From contig JAIBBQ010000003.1 of NCBI GenBank assembly GCA_019694595.1, positions 1 to 64,000 on the forward strand: DNA of 64,000 nt, read 5' to 3'. This stretch comes from Myxococcaceae bacterium (GTDB lineage: Bacteria; Myxococcota; Myxococcia; Myxococcales; Myxococcaceae). Positions within the stretch are counted from its first letter, which is position 1; the number at the start of each line of letters is the position of its first letter. The notes under the pieces are model-generated. The model ran no database searches, was not told where the DNA came from, and saw only the letters and a list, made by a program, of their open reading frames with translations. This document shows positions 1 to 8,836 of this stretch, in pieces. A program made the translations under genes and the position numbers.

Positions 1-1056
1 GGGAGCGGCCCCGGCGGCGGCGGCGCGGCAGGTGGCGGCGCAGGCGCGGGAGGCGGCGCGCCGCTCGACGCGGGCGCCCCCGACTGGACGTCGCTCCAGG
101 TGCTCACCACCGACGGAGGCATCGTCGTCGAGCGGGTGAAGTACGCGAGCGATGGCTTCCAGGTCTTCGCCGAGGTGTGCCGGCCGGTCGCGCCCGGGGC
201 CCACCCGACGCTCCTGCGCAACCACGGCGGGTTCTCGGGCCTCGGCGCGTGGTCCAACGACGAGTTCTGCCGGGCAGCGGCAGGCAACGGCTACATCGTG
301 GCCAGCGCCAGCTACCGCGGCGAGGACGGCAGCGAAGGGCCCATCACCGTCTGCTCGGGTGAAGTGACCGACGTGCAGAACCTCAAGCGCGTGCTCGAGC
401 GCAAGCCGTACTCCGACGGCCGCTTCTTCGCCTTCGGCTACAGCCACGGCGGCTGCATCAGCCTCGAGCTGTCCAACCGCGAGCCGACGCTCAAGGGCGT
501 GGTGGACTTCTTCGGCCCGGGCGACTGGGAGGCGCTCTACGGCTGGTGGAAGGACCAGCTCGACGCGGGGGCACCGCTCTGTCCGGGCAACCAGGCCAGC
601 TGCACGCAGGCCTACCAGACGCTGATCGCGCTGACCGAGGCGGGCGCCGACGGCGGCCCTGGGCAGAACCCTCGAGGCTACGCCGAGCGCTCTCCGACGC
701 GTCGGCTGCACACCAACGTCGTGCCGCTCCTCACCATGCAGGGCACCACCGACGTGCTGGTCGACGCCGACCAGGCGTGCGGCAAGCAGGCAGCCCTCGT
801 CGACGGTGGCCGGCCGCTCGCCGCCTGGTACCTCGACGCGACGCTGAAGCCCAAGAGCACCACCCGGTGCGGCGGGCAGTTCTCCTCCTCGCCTCCGTAC
901 GGCGCAGACGGCGGGCCGGCCTTCGGCAGCCAGCGCACGGTGAGCCTGGTCTTCGAAGGCCAGGGGCACGGCTTCTCCGGGGCCGCCGACTCGTACTCCG
1001 CGGGCATGCTCCTCCAGTGGATCCTCACCTGGATGCCGCCCGACGCGGGCCCGTAG
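1..1056 (+). CDS. Secreted alpha/beta hydrolase, 5'-truncated
   Basis: The reading frame is open from base 1, so the true start lies outside the window; a first internal GTG is at 100. The visible N-terminus is a Gly/Ala-rich linker of the kind that follows a lipobox in myxobacterial lipoproteins. The body looks like a prolyl-oligopeptidase/dienelactone-hydrolase-type alpha/beta hydrolase. It has the nucleophile elbow GYSHGG (bases 436-453), a probable acid in VLVDAD near base 754-771, and a late His in GQGHGF (His codon at 967). Several Cys residues suggest disulfides in an exported protein. The substrate cannot be told from sequence. The stop TAG at 1054-1056 is 41 bp before the next gene, which may be co-transcribed. 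Confidence 0.8.
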   Translation, partial: GSGPGGGGAAGGGAGAGGGAPLDAGAPDWTSLQVLTTDGGIVVERVKYASDGFQVFAEVCRPVAPGAHPTLLRNHGGFSGLGAWSNDEFCRAAAGNGYIVASASYRGEDGSEGPITVCSGEVTDVQNLKRVLERKPYSDGRFFAFGYSHGGCISLELSNREPTLKGVVDFFGPGDWEALYGWWKDQLDAGAPLCPGNQASCTQAYQTLIALTEAGADGGPGQNPRGYAERSPTRRLHTNVVPLLTMQGTTDVLVDADQACGKQAALVDGGRPLAAWYLDATLKPKSTTRCGGQFSSSPPYGADGGPAFGSQRTVSLVFEGQGHGFSGAADSYSAGMLLQWILTWMPPDAGP

Positions 1057-1097
1057 AGTGTTTGACAGCCCGGGCGCCGAGGGCCAAAAGCGAGCGC

Positions 1098-2690
1098 ATG
1101 CGAACCGGCCTCCGCCTGCTCCCGCTCGCCGCGCTCCTCGCCTTCTCCGCGGGGTGCGAGTCCGTCAGCAACAAGTGCGCGCGCATCACCTGCGACCAGG
1201 GCTACGTCTGCGAGCAGGCGACCGGCGTGTGCCGGCGCACCGACGCTGGCACGCCCACCACCGACGCCGGCCAGCAGGACGCCGGCCCCATTTCCGACGG
1301 CGGCAGCGACTGCAGCCCCGCGTGCGGCTCCGGCCAGGTGTGCGACCCGGTCTCGCTGCGCTGCGTGCAGTGCGTGTCCAACGCCGACTGCGCCTGCCCG
1401 CTGCCCATCTGCAACGGCGCCACCCAGAGCTGCATCGCCGCGCCCGCCGACGCCGGTACGCCCGCGGTGCCCGGCGACACCTGCGGCGAGGCCACCCCGC
1501 TCGTCTTCCCCGCCTGCGGCACCCACGTGAGCACCACCGTCGACCTGGGCACCTTCAGCGACGACGAGGACGGCACCTGCGCGGCCCCGGGCGCCTTCGG
1601 CAAGGACGCCGTCTACACCCTGCGCCTCGACGCGCCGCACGACGTGCTGGTCACCGCCCAGGCGCTGGCGTCGGGCGTGGAGCCGCTCGTCTACCTGCGC
1701 CGCAGCCCCTGCGAGTCGGGCGAGGAGCTCGCCTGCAAGCAGCAGCTCGGCGCGCCCACCACCCTGCGCCTCAAGAGCCTGCCCAAGGGCGACTACGCCC
1801 TGGTGCTCGACAGCTACAGCGCCGCGTCCTCGGGCCCCATCACCCTGAGCGTCGACCTCTCGCCGCCCACCGGGCCGGCCAACGAGACCTGCGCCACGGC
1901 CGCGGAGCTCCCGCTCGACGGCGGCGTGGTGGCCCTCGACACCTCGCTCGGGGAAGACGACGTCGACCTCGTCTGCAACGACAAGCGCGGCAGCGCCGAC
2001 CTGGTCTACCGCCTCGAGGTGGCCGAGGAGAGCAACCTCACCGTGGTGGCCCGCGCGCCCGACGGCGGCCCCGACAGCGTGCTCGGCCTCTTCGAAGGCC
2101 CCTGCGCCAACGCCGCCTCGCTCGACGCCGGGGTGGTGACCTGCGCCGACGCCACGCCGCCCGCGCCCGACGTGCTGCGCCGCCGCGCCCTCGCGCCCGG
2201 CACCTATTTCCTGGTCGTCGAGCCGTACGGCCCGTCGAGCGCCGGCGTGGTGAACCTGAGCGCCAGCGTGAGCGCGTCGACCCCGGTGCCGCCCAACGAC
2301 ACCTGCGCGGCGCCGCAGAAGATCACCTTCCCCGCGGGGCAGAACTCGGTGACCTTCGTCTCCGACCCCGGCCTCGGCAACGACGACACCACCGCGAGCT
2401 GCAGCTCGTCGCGCGGCGGGCCCGAGCTCGTCTACCGGCTCGACTGGCCCACCACCCAGGCCATCACCGTCACCACCAAGCAGGTCGCCGGCGGCTACGC
2501 CGACCCGCTCGTCTACCTGCGGGAGGACAGCTGCGACAGCGGCGCCGAGCTCGCGTGCGTGGACGAGATCTCCCCCACCCCCGAGGTGCTCACCCAGACC
2601 TTGAGCGCCGGCACCTACTACCTGTTCATCGAAGGCTACGGTGCGAGCGGCGCCGGCCCCACCGAAGTCACCGTCACCCGGGGCCCCTGA
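1098..2690 (+). CDS. Cys-rich lipoprotein with three PPC-like repeats
   Basis: A 530-residue lipoprotein. The start is the ATG at 1098 because it begins a good signal peptide (MRTGLRLLPLAALLAFSAGC) with an SAGC lipobox. After it come short Cys-rich EGF-like stretches (CDQGYVC, CGSGQVC) separated by an Asp-Ala-Gly-rich linker. About three copies of a roughly 120-residue beta-rich repeat follow, each with a Cys pair, PLVYLR or a similar segment, and a closing segment resembling G.Y.LV.D.Y. The repeat resembles bacterial pre-peptidase C-terminal (PPC) domains. No catalytic domain is visible, so a cell-surface or matrix role is likely but unproven. It sits between a hydrolase and a phospholipase D-like gene, with 8 bp to the latter. 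Confidence 0.8.
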   Translation: MRTGLRLLPLAALLAFSAGCESVSNKCARITCDQGYVCEQATGVCRRTDAGTPTTDAGQQDAGPISDGGSDCSPACGSGQVCDPVSLRCVQCVSNADCACPLPICNGATQSCIAAPADAGTPAVPGDTCGEATPLVFPACGTHVSTTVDLGTFSDDEDGTCAAPGAFGKDAVYTLRLDAPHDVLVTAQALASGVEPLVYLRRSPCESGEELACKQQLGAPTTLRLKSLPKGDYALVLDSYSAASSGPITLSVDLSPPTGPANETCATAAELPLDGGVVALDTSLGEDDVDLVCNDKRGSADLVYRLEVAEESNLTVVARAPDGGPDSVLGLFEGPCANAASLDAGVVTCADATPPAPDVLRRRALAPGTYFLVVEPYGPSSAGVVNLSASVSASTPVPPNDTCAAPQKITFPAGQNSVTFVSDPGLGNDDTTASCSSSRGGPELVYRLDWPTTQAITVTTKQVAGGYADPLVYLREDSCDSGAELACVDEISPTPEVLTQTLSAGTYYLFIEGYGASGAGPTEVTVTRGP

Positions 2691-2698
2691 GCCGCCAC

Positions 2699-3829
2699 AT
2701 GGCGCGCGAGCCCTTCGCGCAGGTCGCCGTGGGCGAGACGCGCCTGTCGCTCCTGAAGGACGGCGAGCAGGCCTACCCCGCAATGCTGGAGGCCATCGCC
2801 TCCGCGAAGCGCTCCATCTGCCTCGAGACGTACATCCTGAAGGACGACCAGGTCGGCCGCCGCTTCGCCGACGCGCTCGCGCGCCGCTCCCGCGACGGCG
2901 TGGAGGTGAACCTGCTCTACGACGCCTGGGGCAGCTCGGTGTCCGCCGAGTACCTGCGCACCCTGGAGGACGCCGGCGTGCGCGTGCTGCAGTTCCAGCC
3001 GGTGCGCTTCCGTGGGCGGTTGCAGGCGGTGCTCGCGCGCCTGCTGCGCCGCAACCACCGCAAGGCGCTCATCGTCGACGGCACCGTGGCCTTCACCGGC
3101 GGCCTCAACCTGTCGAACGAGTACGCCTCGCTGGAAGACGGCGGCGGCGGCTGGCGCGACACCCACGTGCGCATCGAAGGTGCCGAGGCCCACGAGCTCG
3201 AGCGGCTCTTCCTCGGCACCTGGCGCACCCACAAGGGCGCCCCGCTCGACGAGGCCCGCTACCAGGCGCCCCGCCGGTCGAGCTCCAAGGTGCGCATCAT
3301 CGGCAACCACTTCCGCAAAGACCGCAAGGACATCCGCGCGGCGTACGTGCGGGCCTTCGCCCAGGCGAAGCGGTCGATTCACCTGACCCACGCCTACTTC
3401 CTGCCGCCCAACCGCGTGCTGCGCGAGCTCAAGCGGGCTGCGCGCCGCGGCGTCGAGGTCTCGGTCATCCTCGCGGCGGCGACCGACGTCACCCTGGTGC
3501 TCCTCGCCGCGCGCGGGCTCTACGCGTCGCTGCTCAAGACGGGAGTGAAGGTCTTCGAGTGGGAAGGCCGCATCCTCCACGCCAAGACCGCGGTGGTCGA
3601 CGCCCGCTGGGCCACCGTGGGCAGCGCCAACCTCGACGGCCTCTCGCTGCGCCAGAACCTCGAGGTCAACGCGGTGGTGGAAGACGAGGGCTTCGCCCAG
3701 GCGGTGGAGCGGCTGTTCAAGGACGACCTCGCCCACTGCCGCCGCATCACCCCGGAGTGGCTGGACGCGCGCGGGCCGCTCGAGCGGCTGGTGTCCTGGC
3801 TCGCGGGGCGGCTGCGGCGCTGGCTGTGA
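2699..3829 (+). CDS. Phospholipase D family protein (cardiolipin synthase-like)
   Basis: A 376-residue protein with two HKD phospholipase D motifs. The first is HRKALIVDG followed by FTGGLN; the second is HAKTAVVDARWATVGSANLD. This is the layout of bacterial cardiolipin synthases (ClsB/ClsC type), which join two phosphatidylglycerol molecules; other PLD transphosphatidylases remain possible. There are no obvious N-terminal membrane spans, as in ClsB-like forms. The start chosen is the ATG at 2699, 8 bp after the preceding stop, because it gives the usual N-terminal length before the first strand (LSLLKDGEQAYPAML). Both catalytic motifs look intact. The reading frame is open far upstream, but that part is antisense or shadow sequence. 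Confidence 0.88.
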   Translation: MAREPFAQVAVGETRLSLLKDGEQAYPAMLEAIASAKRSICLETYILKDDQVGRRFADALARRSRDGVEVNLLYDAWGSSVSAEYLRTLEDAGVRVLQFQPVRFRGRLQAVLARLLRRNHRKALIVDGTVAFTGGLNLSNEYASLEDGGGGWRDTHVRIEGAEAHELERLFLGTWRTHKGAPLDEARYQAPRRSSSKVRIIGNHFRKDRKDIRAAYVRAFAQAKRSIHLTHAYFLPPNRVLRELKRAARRGVEVSVILAAATDVTLVLLAARGLYASLLKTGVKVFEWEGRILHAKTAVVDARWATVGSANLDGLSLRQNLEVNAVVEDEGFAQAVERLFKDDLAHCRRITPEWLDARGPLERLVSWLAGRLRRWL

Positions 3830-3844
3830 GCGGCGGCAGCGCGC

Positions 3845-4483
3845 TCAGCCCGGCGGGAAGACGCATTCCCCGAAGTCGATGGCCTTGCCTTCGTTCGAGC
3901 GGACGAGGCCTTCGCAGCAGTCGATCGCCTTCGCGAACTTCGTTTCTCCTTTGGGCAACAGGTACGCCTCTCCTGGCCCGGCGCAGCCGACGGTCGGAAC
4001 GGCGGACGGCAGCCGGTACGGCGCGACGCAATACGGCCCGCTCCGCCGCCCACAGCACGGGCGCCCAGGAACCTGGGCCTCCCCGTGGGCGATGCAGGGC
4101 TCCGAGAAGCACGCCGGGCGCCCGCGCTCTCCCGTGTCGCCATGCCACAACGTGTCGAGCGCCACGCAGTGCGGCGCGTCCGTCGGGCACGCACCTCCGT
4201 CGGAACACTGCTGATGGCAACGCAGGTCTCCGTACTGCGGGTCGGGAACCGTGGCCCCCCGGCTCTGGGCCTGGTCGAAGTAACAGACGAACCCGGCGGG
4301 GCAGCTGTGAGGCGTGCAGTTCCCGAGCACCACCGGCGCCTTCGGGGCGCGCTGCCTCGGGTACTCCACCGGCGGGGGCCGCGGGGGCGTCGGGCGCTGC
4401 TTGCACGAAAGCGCGCCCGCCATGGCTACCCCGAGGCCCACGAGCACCAGCGTCTTCCAGGACACCCCCGCCATCGCGGACAT
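3845..4483 (-). CDS. Cys-rich lipoprotein of unknown function
   Basis: A 212-residue minus-strand protein with a signal peptide ending in GALSC, a lipobox-like site that is not canonical (Ala at -3, Leu at -2). I chose the ATG at 4483 because an AAGG ribosome-binding sequence lies 8 bases upstream; an in-frame ATG at 4507 would add eight residues that cover that site. A Pro-rich linker follows the Cys. The mature part has many paired cysteines (CTPHSC, CHQQC, CCGRR) and ends in CVFPPG, so it is probably exported and disulfide-bonded. I recognise no domain. It converges on the PLD gene (15 bp gap) and diverges from the allantoicase operon. Confidence 0.75.
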   Translation of the reverse strand: MSAMAGVSWKTLVLVGLGVAMAGALSCKQRPTPPRPPPVEYPRQRAPKAPVVLGNCTPHSCPAGFVCYFDQAQSRGATVPDPQYGDLRCHQQCSDGGACPTDAPHCVALDTLWHGDTGERGRPACFSEPCIAHGEAQVPGRPCCGRRSGPYCVAPYRLPSAVPTVGCAGPGEAYLLPKGETKFAKAIDCCEGLVRSNEGKAIDFGECVFPPG

Positions 4484-4548
4484 GAGTGTAGCCTTATGCC
4501 GTATCACCCGGGCGACGCCGGTGGCCGTGATCGGCTAAGTCGCCCGCC

Positions 4549-6093
4549 GTGTCCTCGCACCAACCGCCCCCGCCCGCCTTCGCCCACCTGGTCAACCTCG
4601 CCGACGATCTCACCGGCACGTTCATCCTCTGGGCCAACGACGACTTCTTCGCCCCCAAGGAGAACCTCCTCAAGCCGGGCCTGCCCGAGTGGAAGGAAGG
4701 CGAGTACACCGACAAGGGGAAGTGGATGGACGGCTGGGAGTCCCAGCGCCGCCGCGAGCCGGGTCACGACACCTGCCTGGTGCGCCTCGGCACCCCCGGC
4801 GCCATCACCGGCATCCTCGCCGACACCACCCACTTCAAGGGCAACGCCCCCCAGGAAGTCTCGCTCGAGGTGCTGGAGGCCGAGCACACCGCCACCGCCG
4901 CGCAGCTCGACGCGCGCACCGACTGGGTCGAGGTGCTGCCGCGCACCGCGGTGAAGCCCGACTTCGCCAACGCGCTCGCGCTCCCGAAGGTCTCGCCGCG
5001 CGCCACCCACGTGCGCTTCCACATCTACCCCGACGGCGGCGTCGCCCGGCTGCGCGTCTACGGCGAGGTGCTGCCGGCGCCGCGCGCCTTCTGGAGCAAC
5101 GCCGCGGTCGACCTCGCGAGCCTCGAGCTCGGCGGCACCATCGCGGCGGTGAGCGACCAGTTCTTCGGCCCCCCGTCGAACCTCTTGCTCCCTGGCCGCG
5201 GGGTGAACATGGGCGACGGCTGGGAGACCAAGCGCCGCCGCACCCCGGGCAGCGACTGGTGCGTCATCAAGCTCGGCCGCCGCGGCGTCGTCGAGCGCCT
5301 CGAGCTCGACACCCACTTCTTCAAGGGCAACGCCCCTCAGGCCGTGCGCGTCGAGTCGCTCGACGAAGGCACCCTGGGCGCGGCCGCGGTGAGCGCCCGG
5401 CTGCGCGCCCCCGAAGGCTGGGACGAGTGGCTCGAGAAGACGCCGCTGGTGCAGCACCGCCGCCACGTGCTCGAGCCCGCGCGCCCCCGCACCGTCACCC
5501 ACCTGCGGGTGCACATCTTCCCCCACGGCGGCGTCAACCGGCTGCGCTGCTTCGGCACCGCGCTCGACACCGAGGCCGAAGCGAAGGCGCTCGCCACCTG
5601 GCACCAGCTCAGCCCCGAGGAAGCCCGCGGCCACGCCCTGGCCTTCAACGGCTCGCGCCGGTGGGCCGAAGGCATGGCCAGCGCGCTCGCCGCGGGCAGC
5701 GTGCGCGAGTGGCTCGCCGCCGGGCAGAAGCGCTGGTGGTCGCTCGAGTCGGCCGACTGGCTCGAGGCCTTCGCTGCCCACCCCAAGCTCGGCGAGACCA
5801 AGGCCGCCGCAAGCCAGACCGCGCAGAGCGCTTCCTGGTCCAAGGGCGAGCAGTCGGGCCTCGCCAACGCCGAGGCGCAGGCCGCCGAGCGCATGAAGGC
5901 GCTCAACGCCCAGTACCTCGAGAAGTTCGGCTTCATCTTCATCTGCTTCGCCACCGGCAAGAGCCCCGCCGACGTGCTCGAGCAGCTCGAGCTGCGGCTG
6001 CCCAACACGCGCGCGCAGGAGCTCGAGAACGCCGCGCGCGAGCAGTGGCGCATCACCTCGCTGCGCATGGAGAAGTGGCTCCTCGGCCGCTGA
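4549..6093 (+). CDS. alc: Allantoicase fused to OHCU decarboxylase
   Basis: A 514-residue fusion starting at a GTG. Residues about 10-340 are allantoicase, which splits allantoate into ureidoglycolate and urea. The typical internal duplication is visible: HFKGNAP in the first half and FFKGNAP in the second, each preceded by DGWE and RR. Residues about 350-514 are 2-oxo-4-hydroxy-4-carboxy-5-ureidoimidazoline (OHCU) decarboxylase (UraD). That part has the HPKLGE motif and a downstream SKGEQSGL segment, both typical of the family. The two activities are not consecutive: UraD makes (S)-allantoin, and allantoinase would act before allantoicase. The gene heads an operon with uraH (12 bp gap) and allA. 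Both halves look full length and intact. Confidence 0.9.
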   Translation: MSSHQPPPPAFAHLVNLADDLTGTFILWANDDFFAPKENLLKPGLPEWKEGEYTDKGKWMDGWESQRRREPGHDTCLVRLGTPGAITGILADTTHFKGNAPQEVSLEVLEAEHTATAAQLDARTDWVEVLPRTAVKPDFANALALPKVSPRATHVRFHIYPDGGVARLRVYGEVLPAPRAFWSNAAVDLASLELGGTIAAVSDQFFGPPSNLLLPGRGVNMGDGWETKRRRTPGSDWCVIKLGRRGVVERLELDTHFFKGNAPQAVRVESLDEGTLGAAAVSARLRAPEGWDEWLEKTPLVQHRRHVLEPARPRTVTHLRVHIFPHGGVNRLRCFGTALDTEAEAKALATWHQLSPEEARGHALAFNGSRRWAEGMASALAAGSVREWLAAGQKRWWSLESADWLEAFAAHPKLGETKAAASQTAQSASWSKGEQSGLANAEAQAAERMKALNAQYLEKFGFIFICFATGKSPADVLEQLELRLPNTRAQELENAAREQWRITSLRMEKWLLGR

Positions 6094-6105
6094 AGGAAGA
6101 CGACC

Positions 6106-6444
6106 ATGGGACTCTCGACGCACATCCTCGACACCTCGAAGGGCCGCCCCGCCGCCAACGTGGAGGTCCGCCTCTCGAGGCTCGAAGGCACCACCGCGAA
6201 GGAGCTCGTGCGCGCCAGCACCGACGCCGACGGCCGGGTGAAATCGTTGATCCCCGACGGGCAGGCGCTCCAGGCCGGCACCTACGCGCTGCGCTTCGAC
6301 ACCGCTGCGTACTGGCGCGCCCAGGGGCTCAGCGGCTTCTACCCGCACGTGGACATCACCTTCACCGTGGAGCGCCCGACCGAGCACCACCACGTGCCGC
6401 TCCTGCTCAACCCCTTCGGCTTCAGCACCTACCGGGGCAGCTGA
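6106..6444 (+). CDS. uraH: 5-hydroxyisourate hydrolase
   Basis: A 112-residue transthyretin-like enzyme that hydrolyses 5-hydroxyisourate, the uricase product, to OHCU. The family's N-terminal signature is present (LSTHILDTSKGRPA, with His and Arg of the active site), and the protein ends in the diagnostic YRGS tetrapeptide. The length matches the family (110-120). A good ribosome-binding sequence (AAGGAAG) precedes the ATG. It sits between the UraD-containing fusion and ureidoglycolate lyase, and its stop overlaps the next start by one base, so the three genes are almost certainly one transcript. No uricase or allantoinase gene is in the window. Confidence 0.95.
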   Translation: MGLSTHILDTSKGRPAANVEVRLSRLEGTTAKELVRASTDADGRVKSLIPDGQALQAGTYALRFDTAAYWRAQGLSGFYPHVDITFTVERPTEHHHVPLLLNPFGFSTYRGS

Positions 6445-6947
6445 TGCCCACGCTCGTCGCCCAGCCGCTCACCGCCGAGGCCTTCGCGCCGTTCGGCGAC
6501 GTCATCTCGGTCGAAGGCCGGCTGGGCAAGGACGCCAACCAGGGCACCGCCCAGCGCTTCGACTTCTGCGCCAAGTTCGCGTCGACCCGCCCGGGCGCGC
6601 GCCACAACCTCGCCGTGTTCCGCGCCCAGCCGAGGACGCTGCCGCTCGCCGTGCACCTGGTCGAGCGCCACCCGTGCTCGAGCCAGGCCTTCCTGCCGCT
6701 CAACGTGAGCCGCTACCTGGTCTGCGTCGCCCCCGGCCGCCCTGACGGCACGCCCGACCTCGCTGGCCTCAGGGCCTTCGTGGTGCCGGGCTCCGTGGGC
6801 ATCAACTACCACCAGGGCACCTGGCACCACCCGATGGTGGCGCTCGACCGCGAGAGCGACTTCGCGATGCTCGCCTGGGAAGACGGCACCCCCGCCGATT
6901 GCGAGCTGCACCAGCTCGACGGCAGCCTGCAGATCATCGAGCGCTGA
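6444..6947 (+). CDS. allA: Ureidoglycolate lyase
   Basis: A 167-residue AllA-family protein that converts (S)-ureidoglycolate to glyoxylate and urea, completing allantoate breakdown together with the upstream allantoicase. Family hallmarks are the N-terminal FAPFGDVI segment, RHPCSSQAFLPL, and the cupin-like GINYHQGTWHHP stretch, which supplies probable metal or active-site histidines. The length is normal. The ATG at 6444 overlaps the last base of the uraH stop, giving translational coupling. The gene converges on a lipoprotein gene ten bases downstream. Confidence 0.93.
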   Translation: MPTLVAQPLTAEAFAPFGDVISVEGRLGKDANQGTAQRFDFCAKFASTRPGARHNLAVFRAQPRTLPLAVHLVERHPCSSQAFLPLNVSRYLVCVAPGRPDGTPDLAGLRAFVVPGSVGINYHQGTWHHPMVALDRESDFAMLAWEDGTPADCELHQLDGSLQIIER

Positions 6948-6957
6948 GCTCACCCCG

Positions 6958-7734
6958 TCAGGGGCACACGCCCCCGGGCGCGTAGAAGAGCCTCGCGTCG
7001 TCGAAGTAGATGGCGTCGTTCAGCTTCGCCGGGCGCCCGAAGTAGAGCTTCACGTCGAGCGAGTAGGACACGTCGCTGATGTAGCTCTCCTTGACCAGCG
7101 TCCAGTTCTTCCCCACCGCGGGCTTGTTGGCGCTGCTCTCGTTGACCAGCGCCCCCGCGTCGGTGCGCTGGCGAATGGTGAGCGCCACCGGCAGCGGCCC
7201 GCCGTCGGGGTTCTCGGTCCGCGCCCACACCTCGGCGCACCAGCGCTGTCCCGAGGGAACGAAGAGCACCGGAGAGACCTCGGGGAACATCGCGGGGACG
7301 TCGTTGTTCGCCACCGCGCTCAGCCGGGCAGCGAAGTTCCCGGTGTGGGGGAACGACTTGTCGGCGCGGATCTCCCCCGACACCACGCCGAGCCGCCAGG
7401 CGTCGGGTGCGATCGGCTGCGACTTGGGGTCGAGCCGCTCGAAGCCCGGGTTGTCGAGGTAGTTGTCTGGCCCCGCGTCGAGGCCCGCGTCGACCCCGGC
7501 GTCGACGCCCGCATCCACCCCGGCGTCGACGCCCGCGTCCACCCCGGCGTCGTGCCCGGCGTCGGTGCCGGCGTCGAGCCGCCCCCCGTCGCCGCGCTGG
7601 CAACGCCCCGCCACGCACGCGTACCCATCGCCGCACAGGCGGCGCTCGTTGCACTGCCGCCCCGTCTCGTCGAGCTCGGGCGGAAAGCAGCCCGCGCAGA
7701 GCGCGGCCGCCAGCAGTGGCCACGCCCTCACCAT
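6958..7734 (-). CDS. Lipoprotein with Asp-Ala-Gly repeat linker and carbohydrate-binding-like domain
   Basis: A 258-residue lipoprotein: signal MVRAWPLLAAALCAGC with lipobox CAGC, a short Cys-rich segment (CNERRLCGDGYACVAGRC), then a linker of DAGVDAGV repeats. About 180 residues follow that begin DNYLDNPGFE, a start typical of CBM4/9-like or galactose-binding-like beta-sandwich domains, and continue with HTGNFAARL and IYFDDARL, also typical of that fold. No catalytic motif is visible. The start codon overlaps the end of the upstream TPR-like gene by 7 bases, so the two are probably an operon. The surface and sugar-binding roles are inferred. Confidence 0.8.
   Translation of the reverse strand: MVRAWPLLAAALCAGCFPPELDETGRQCNERRLCGDGYACVAGRCQRGDGGRLDAGTDAGHDAGVDAGVDAGVDAGVDAGVDAGLDAGPDNYLDNPGFERLDPKSQPIAPDAWRLGVVSGEIRADKSFPHTGNFAARLSAVANNDVPAMFPEVSPVLFVPSGQRWCAEVWARTENPDGGPLPVALTIRQRTDAGALVNESSANKPAVGKNWTLVKESYISDVSYSLDVKLYFGRPAKLNDAIYFDDARLFYAPGGVCP
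7475..7576. repeat. 12-bp degenerate tandem repeat encoding DAGV
   Basis: About eight to nine copies of a 12-base unit (consensus accccggcgtcg / acgcccgcgtcc on the plus strand) run in phase with the lipoprotein gene and encode an Asp-Ala-Gly-Val linker. It is a coding repeat without spacers, so not a CRISPR. Copy number could vary between strains by slippage. Confidence 0.8.
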
Positions 7735-8657
7735 GCGAACGCCAGCCCTCCGGCGGCGCCCAGCACCCCGGCCCCGATGAAGCAGCCGAGCGCGGCGCCG
7801 GCTTCCCGGCTCGCCGCGGCATGCTCGGCCCGGGCGGTGTCGGCGAAGTCGCCCGGAGGTTGGGTGCGGTCGTTCAACGCCGCCACCCGCTGCACGGAAC
7901 GGGCCTCCAGGCCCGCGCCCACCGCGAGCGCCACCACGCCGGCCCCGACCAGGAGCCACGCCGGCGCCCGCTCCAGCCGGCTCGCCTCTTCCACCTCTGG
8001 GTACGGCGAGGCCGCCGCCACCACCGCCGGCCCGACGAGCAGCAAGGGCGTCTCTTCCTGGCCCAGCGTCGCCAGCACCGCGTGGTCGTCGCCCCGGGCC
8101 TCGACCAGGTGCTCCAGCGTCTGGCCCGACCCCACCGACAGCGAGATGACCGCCTGGGTGCCCTCGAGGGCCACCGGCACCTCGCGGTAGTCGCCTTCGC
8201 CGTGGATGCGCTGCCGGGACACCAGCGCCGCCACCGAGAGCCACGGGTCCACCAGGCGCACCACCAGGCGATCGGGCGGGCCCGGCAACAGCTCGAGCTT
8301 CACGTACCCCTTGGGGTAGCGCTTGCGCTTCACCTCGTCGAAGACCTCGAGGATCTTCGGCGACTGGCTGCGGTCCGCCTCGTAGGCCGGCGCCAGCTCG
8401 AGCAGCTCGAGGAACGCGGCCTGCGCGTCTTCCCGCTTCCCTTCCGCGACGTCGCAGCGTCCGAGCAGCCACAGCACCTCCGCCTGCGCGGCCGCGCTCT
8501 GCCCCGGTACCTGCTTGGCCACCTTGAGCTGGGCGATGGCCTCGGCGAAGGCCAGCCGCTTCATCAGCGCCCGCGCCTCCTCGAGGTACGGGTTCGCGGG
8601 CTGGGCGAGCAACAGGGTGAGGACCAGGGGAACCACGGCGGTAGCATGGCGAACCAC
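7728..8657 (-). CDS. TPR-like protein with C-terminal membrane segments
   Basis: A 309-residue protein starting, in my view, at the GTG at 8657, which gives a clean signal peptide (VRHATAVVPLVLTLLLAQ); the frame stays open to 8801. Residues about 20-115 are alanine-rich helices resembling tetratricopeptide repeats (EARALMKRLAFAEAIAQL; AEVLWLLGRCDVAEGK). A beta-rich central part (GYVKLELLPGPPDRLVVRL) recalls the PEGA-type segments found in such myxobacterial proteins. Two C-terminal hydrophobic stretches (WLLVGAGVVALAVGAG and GCFIGAGVLGAAGGLAF) should be membrane spans. I infer a periplasmic assembly or scaffold role only. It overlaps the downstream lipoprotein gene. Confidence 0.72.
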   Translation of the reverse strand: MVRHATAVVPLVLTLLLAQPANPYLEEARALMKRLAFAEAIAQLKVAKQVPGQSAAAQAEVLWLLGRCDVAEGKREDAQAAFLELLELAPAYEADRSQSPKILEVFDEVKRKRYPKGYVKLELLPGPPDRLVVRLVDPWLSVAALVSRQRIHGEGDYREVPVALEGTQAVISLSVGSGQTLEHLVEARGDDHAVLATLGQEETPLLLVGPAVVAAASPYPEVEEASRLERAPAWLLVGAGVVALAVGAGLEARSVQRVAALNDRTQPPGDFADTARAEHAAASREAGAALGCFIGAGVLGAAGGLAFAW

Positions 8658-8836
8658 ATCGCCTTCGCCAATCCCCGTCGGCGACTTGACCGTCGCTTTC
8701 CTGCGGTGTCCTGCGAGGGCGGACAGGTGCCTGAAACTTCTCGCTCCACTCCGGGTTGAATCGCACGAGACTGACACCCAACCCGTTGATCCCACGCGCA
8801 CCTCCGGTGGCGCAGCCCTTGCGAAGGACGTTGAAC
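8658..8836. promoter_or_regulatory. Divergent intergenic region
   Basis: This 179-bp gap separates the start codons of the minus-strand TPR-like gene and the plus-strand propeller/heme operon, so it must hold both promoters. I cannot point to convincing -35/-10 pairs. A Shine-Dalgarno-like AAGGACG lies a few bases before the ATG at 8837. Confidence 0.45.

Noticed and set aside
678-2783. Minus-strand open frame of 701 codons
   Set aside because: Antisense to the hydrolase and PPC-like lipoprotein genes; the sequence is repetitive Ala/Gly/Arg without signal peptide or motifs.
7475-7576. CRISPR-like short repeats
   Set aside because: 12-base units are contiguous with no spacers and are in frame, encoding Asp-Ala-Gly-Val.
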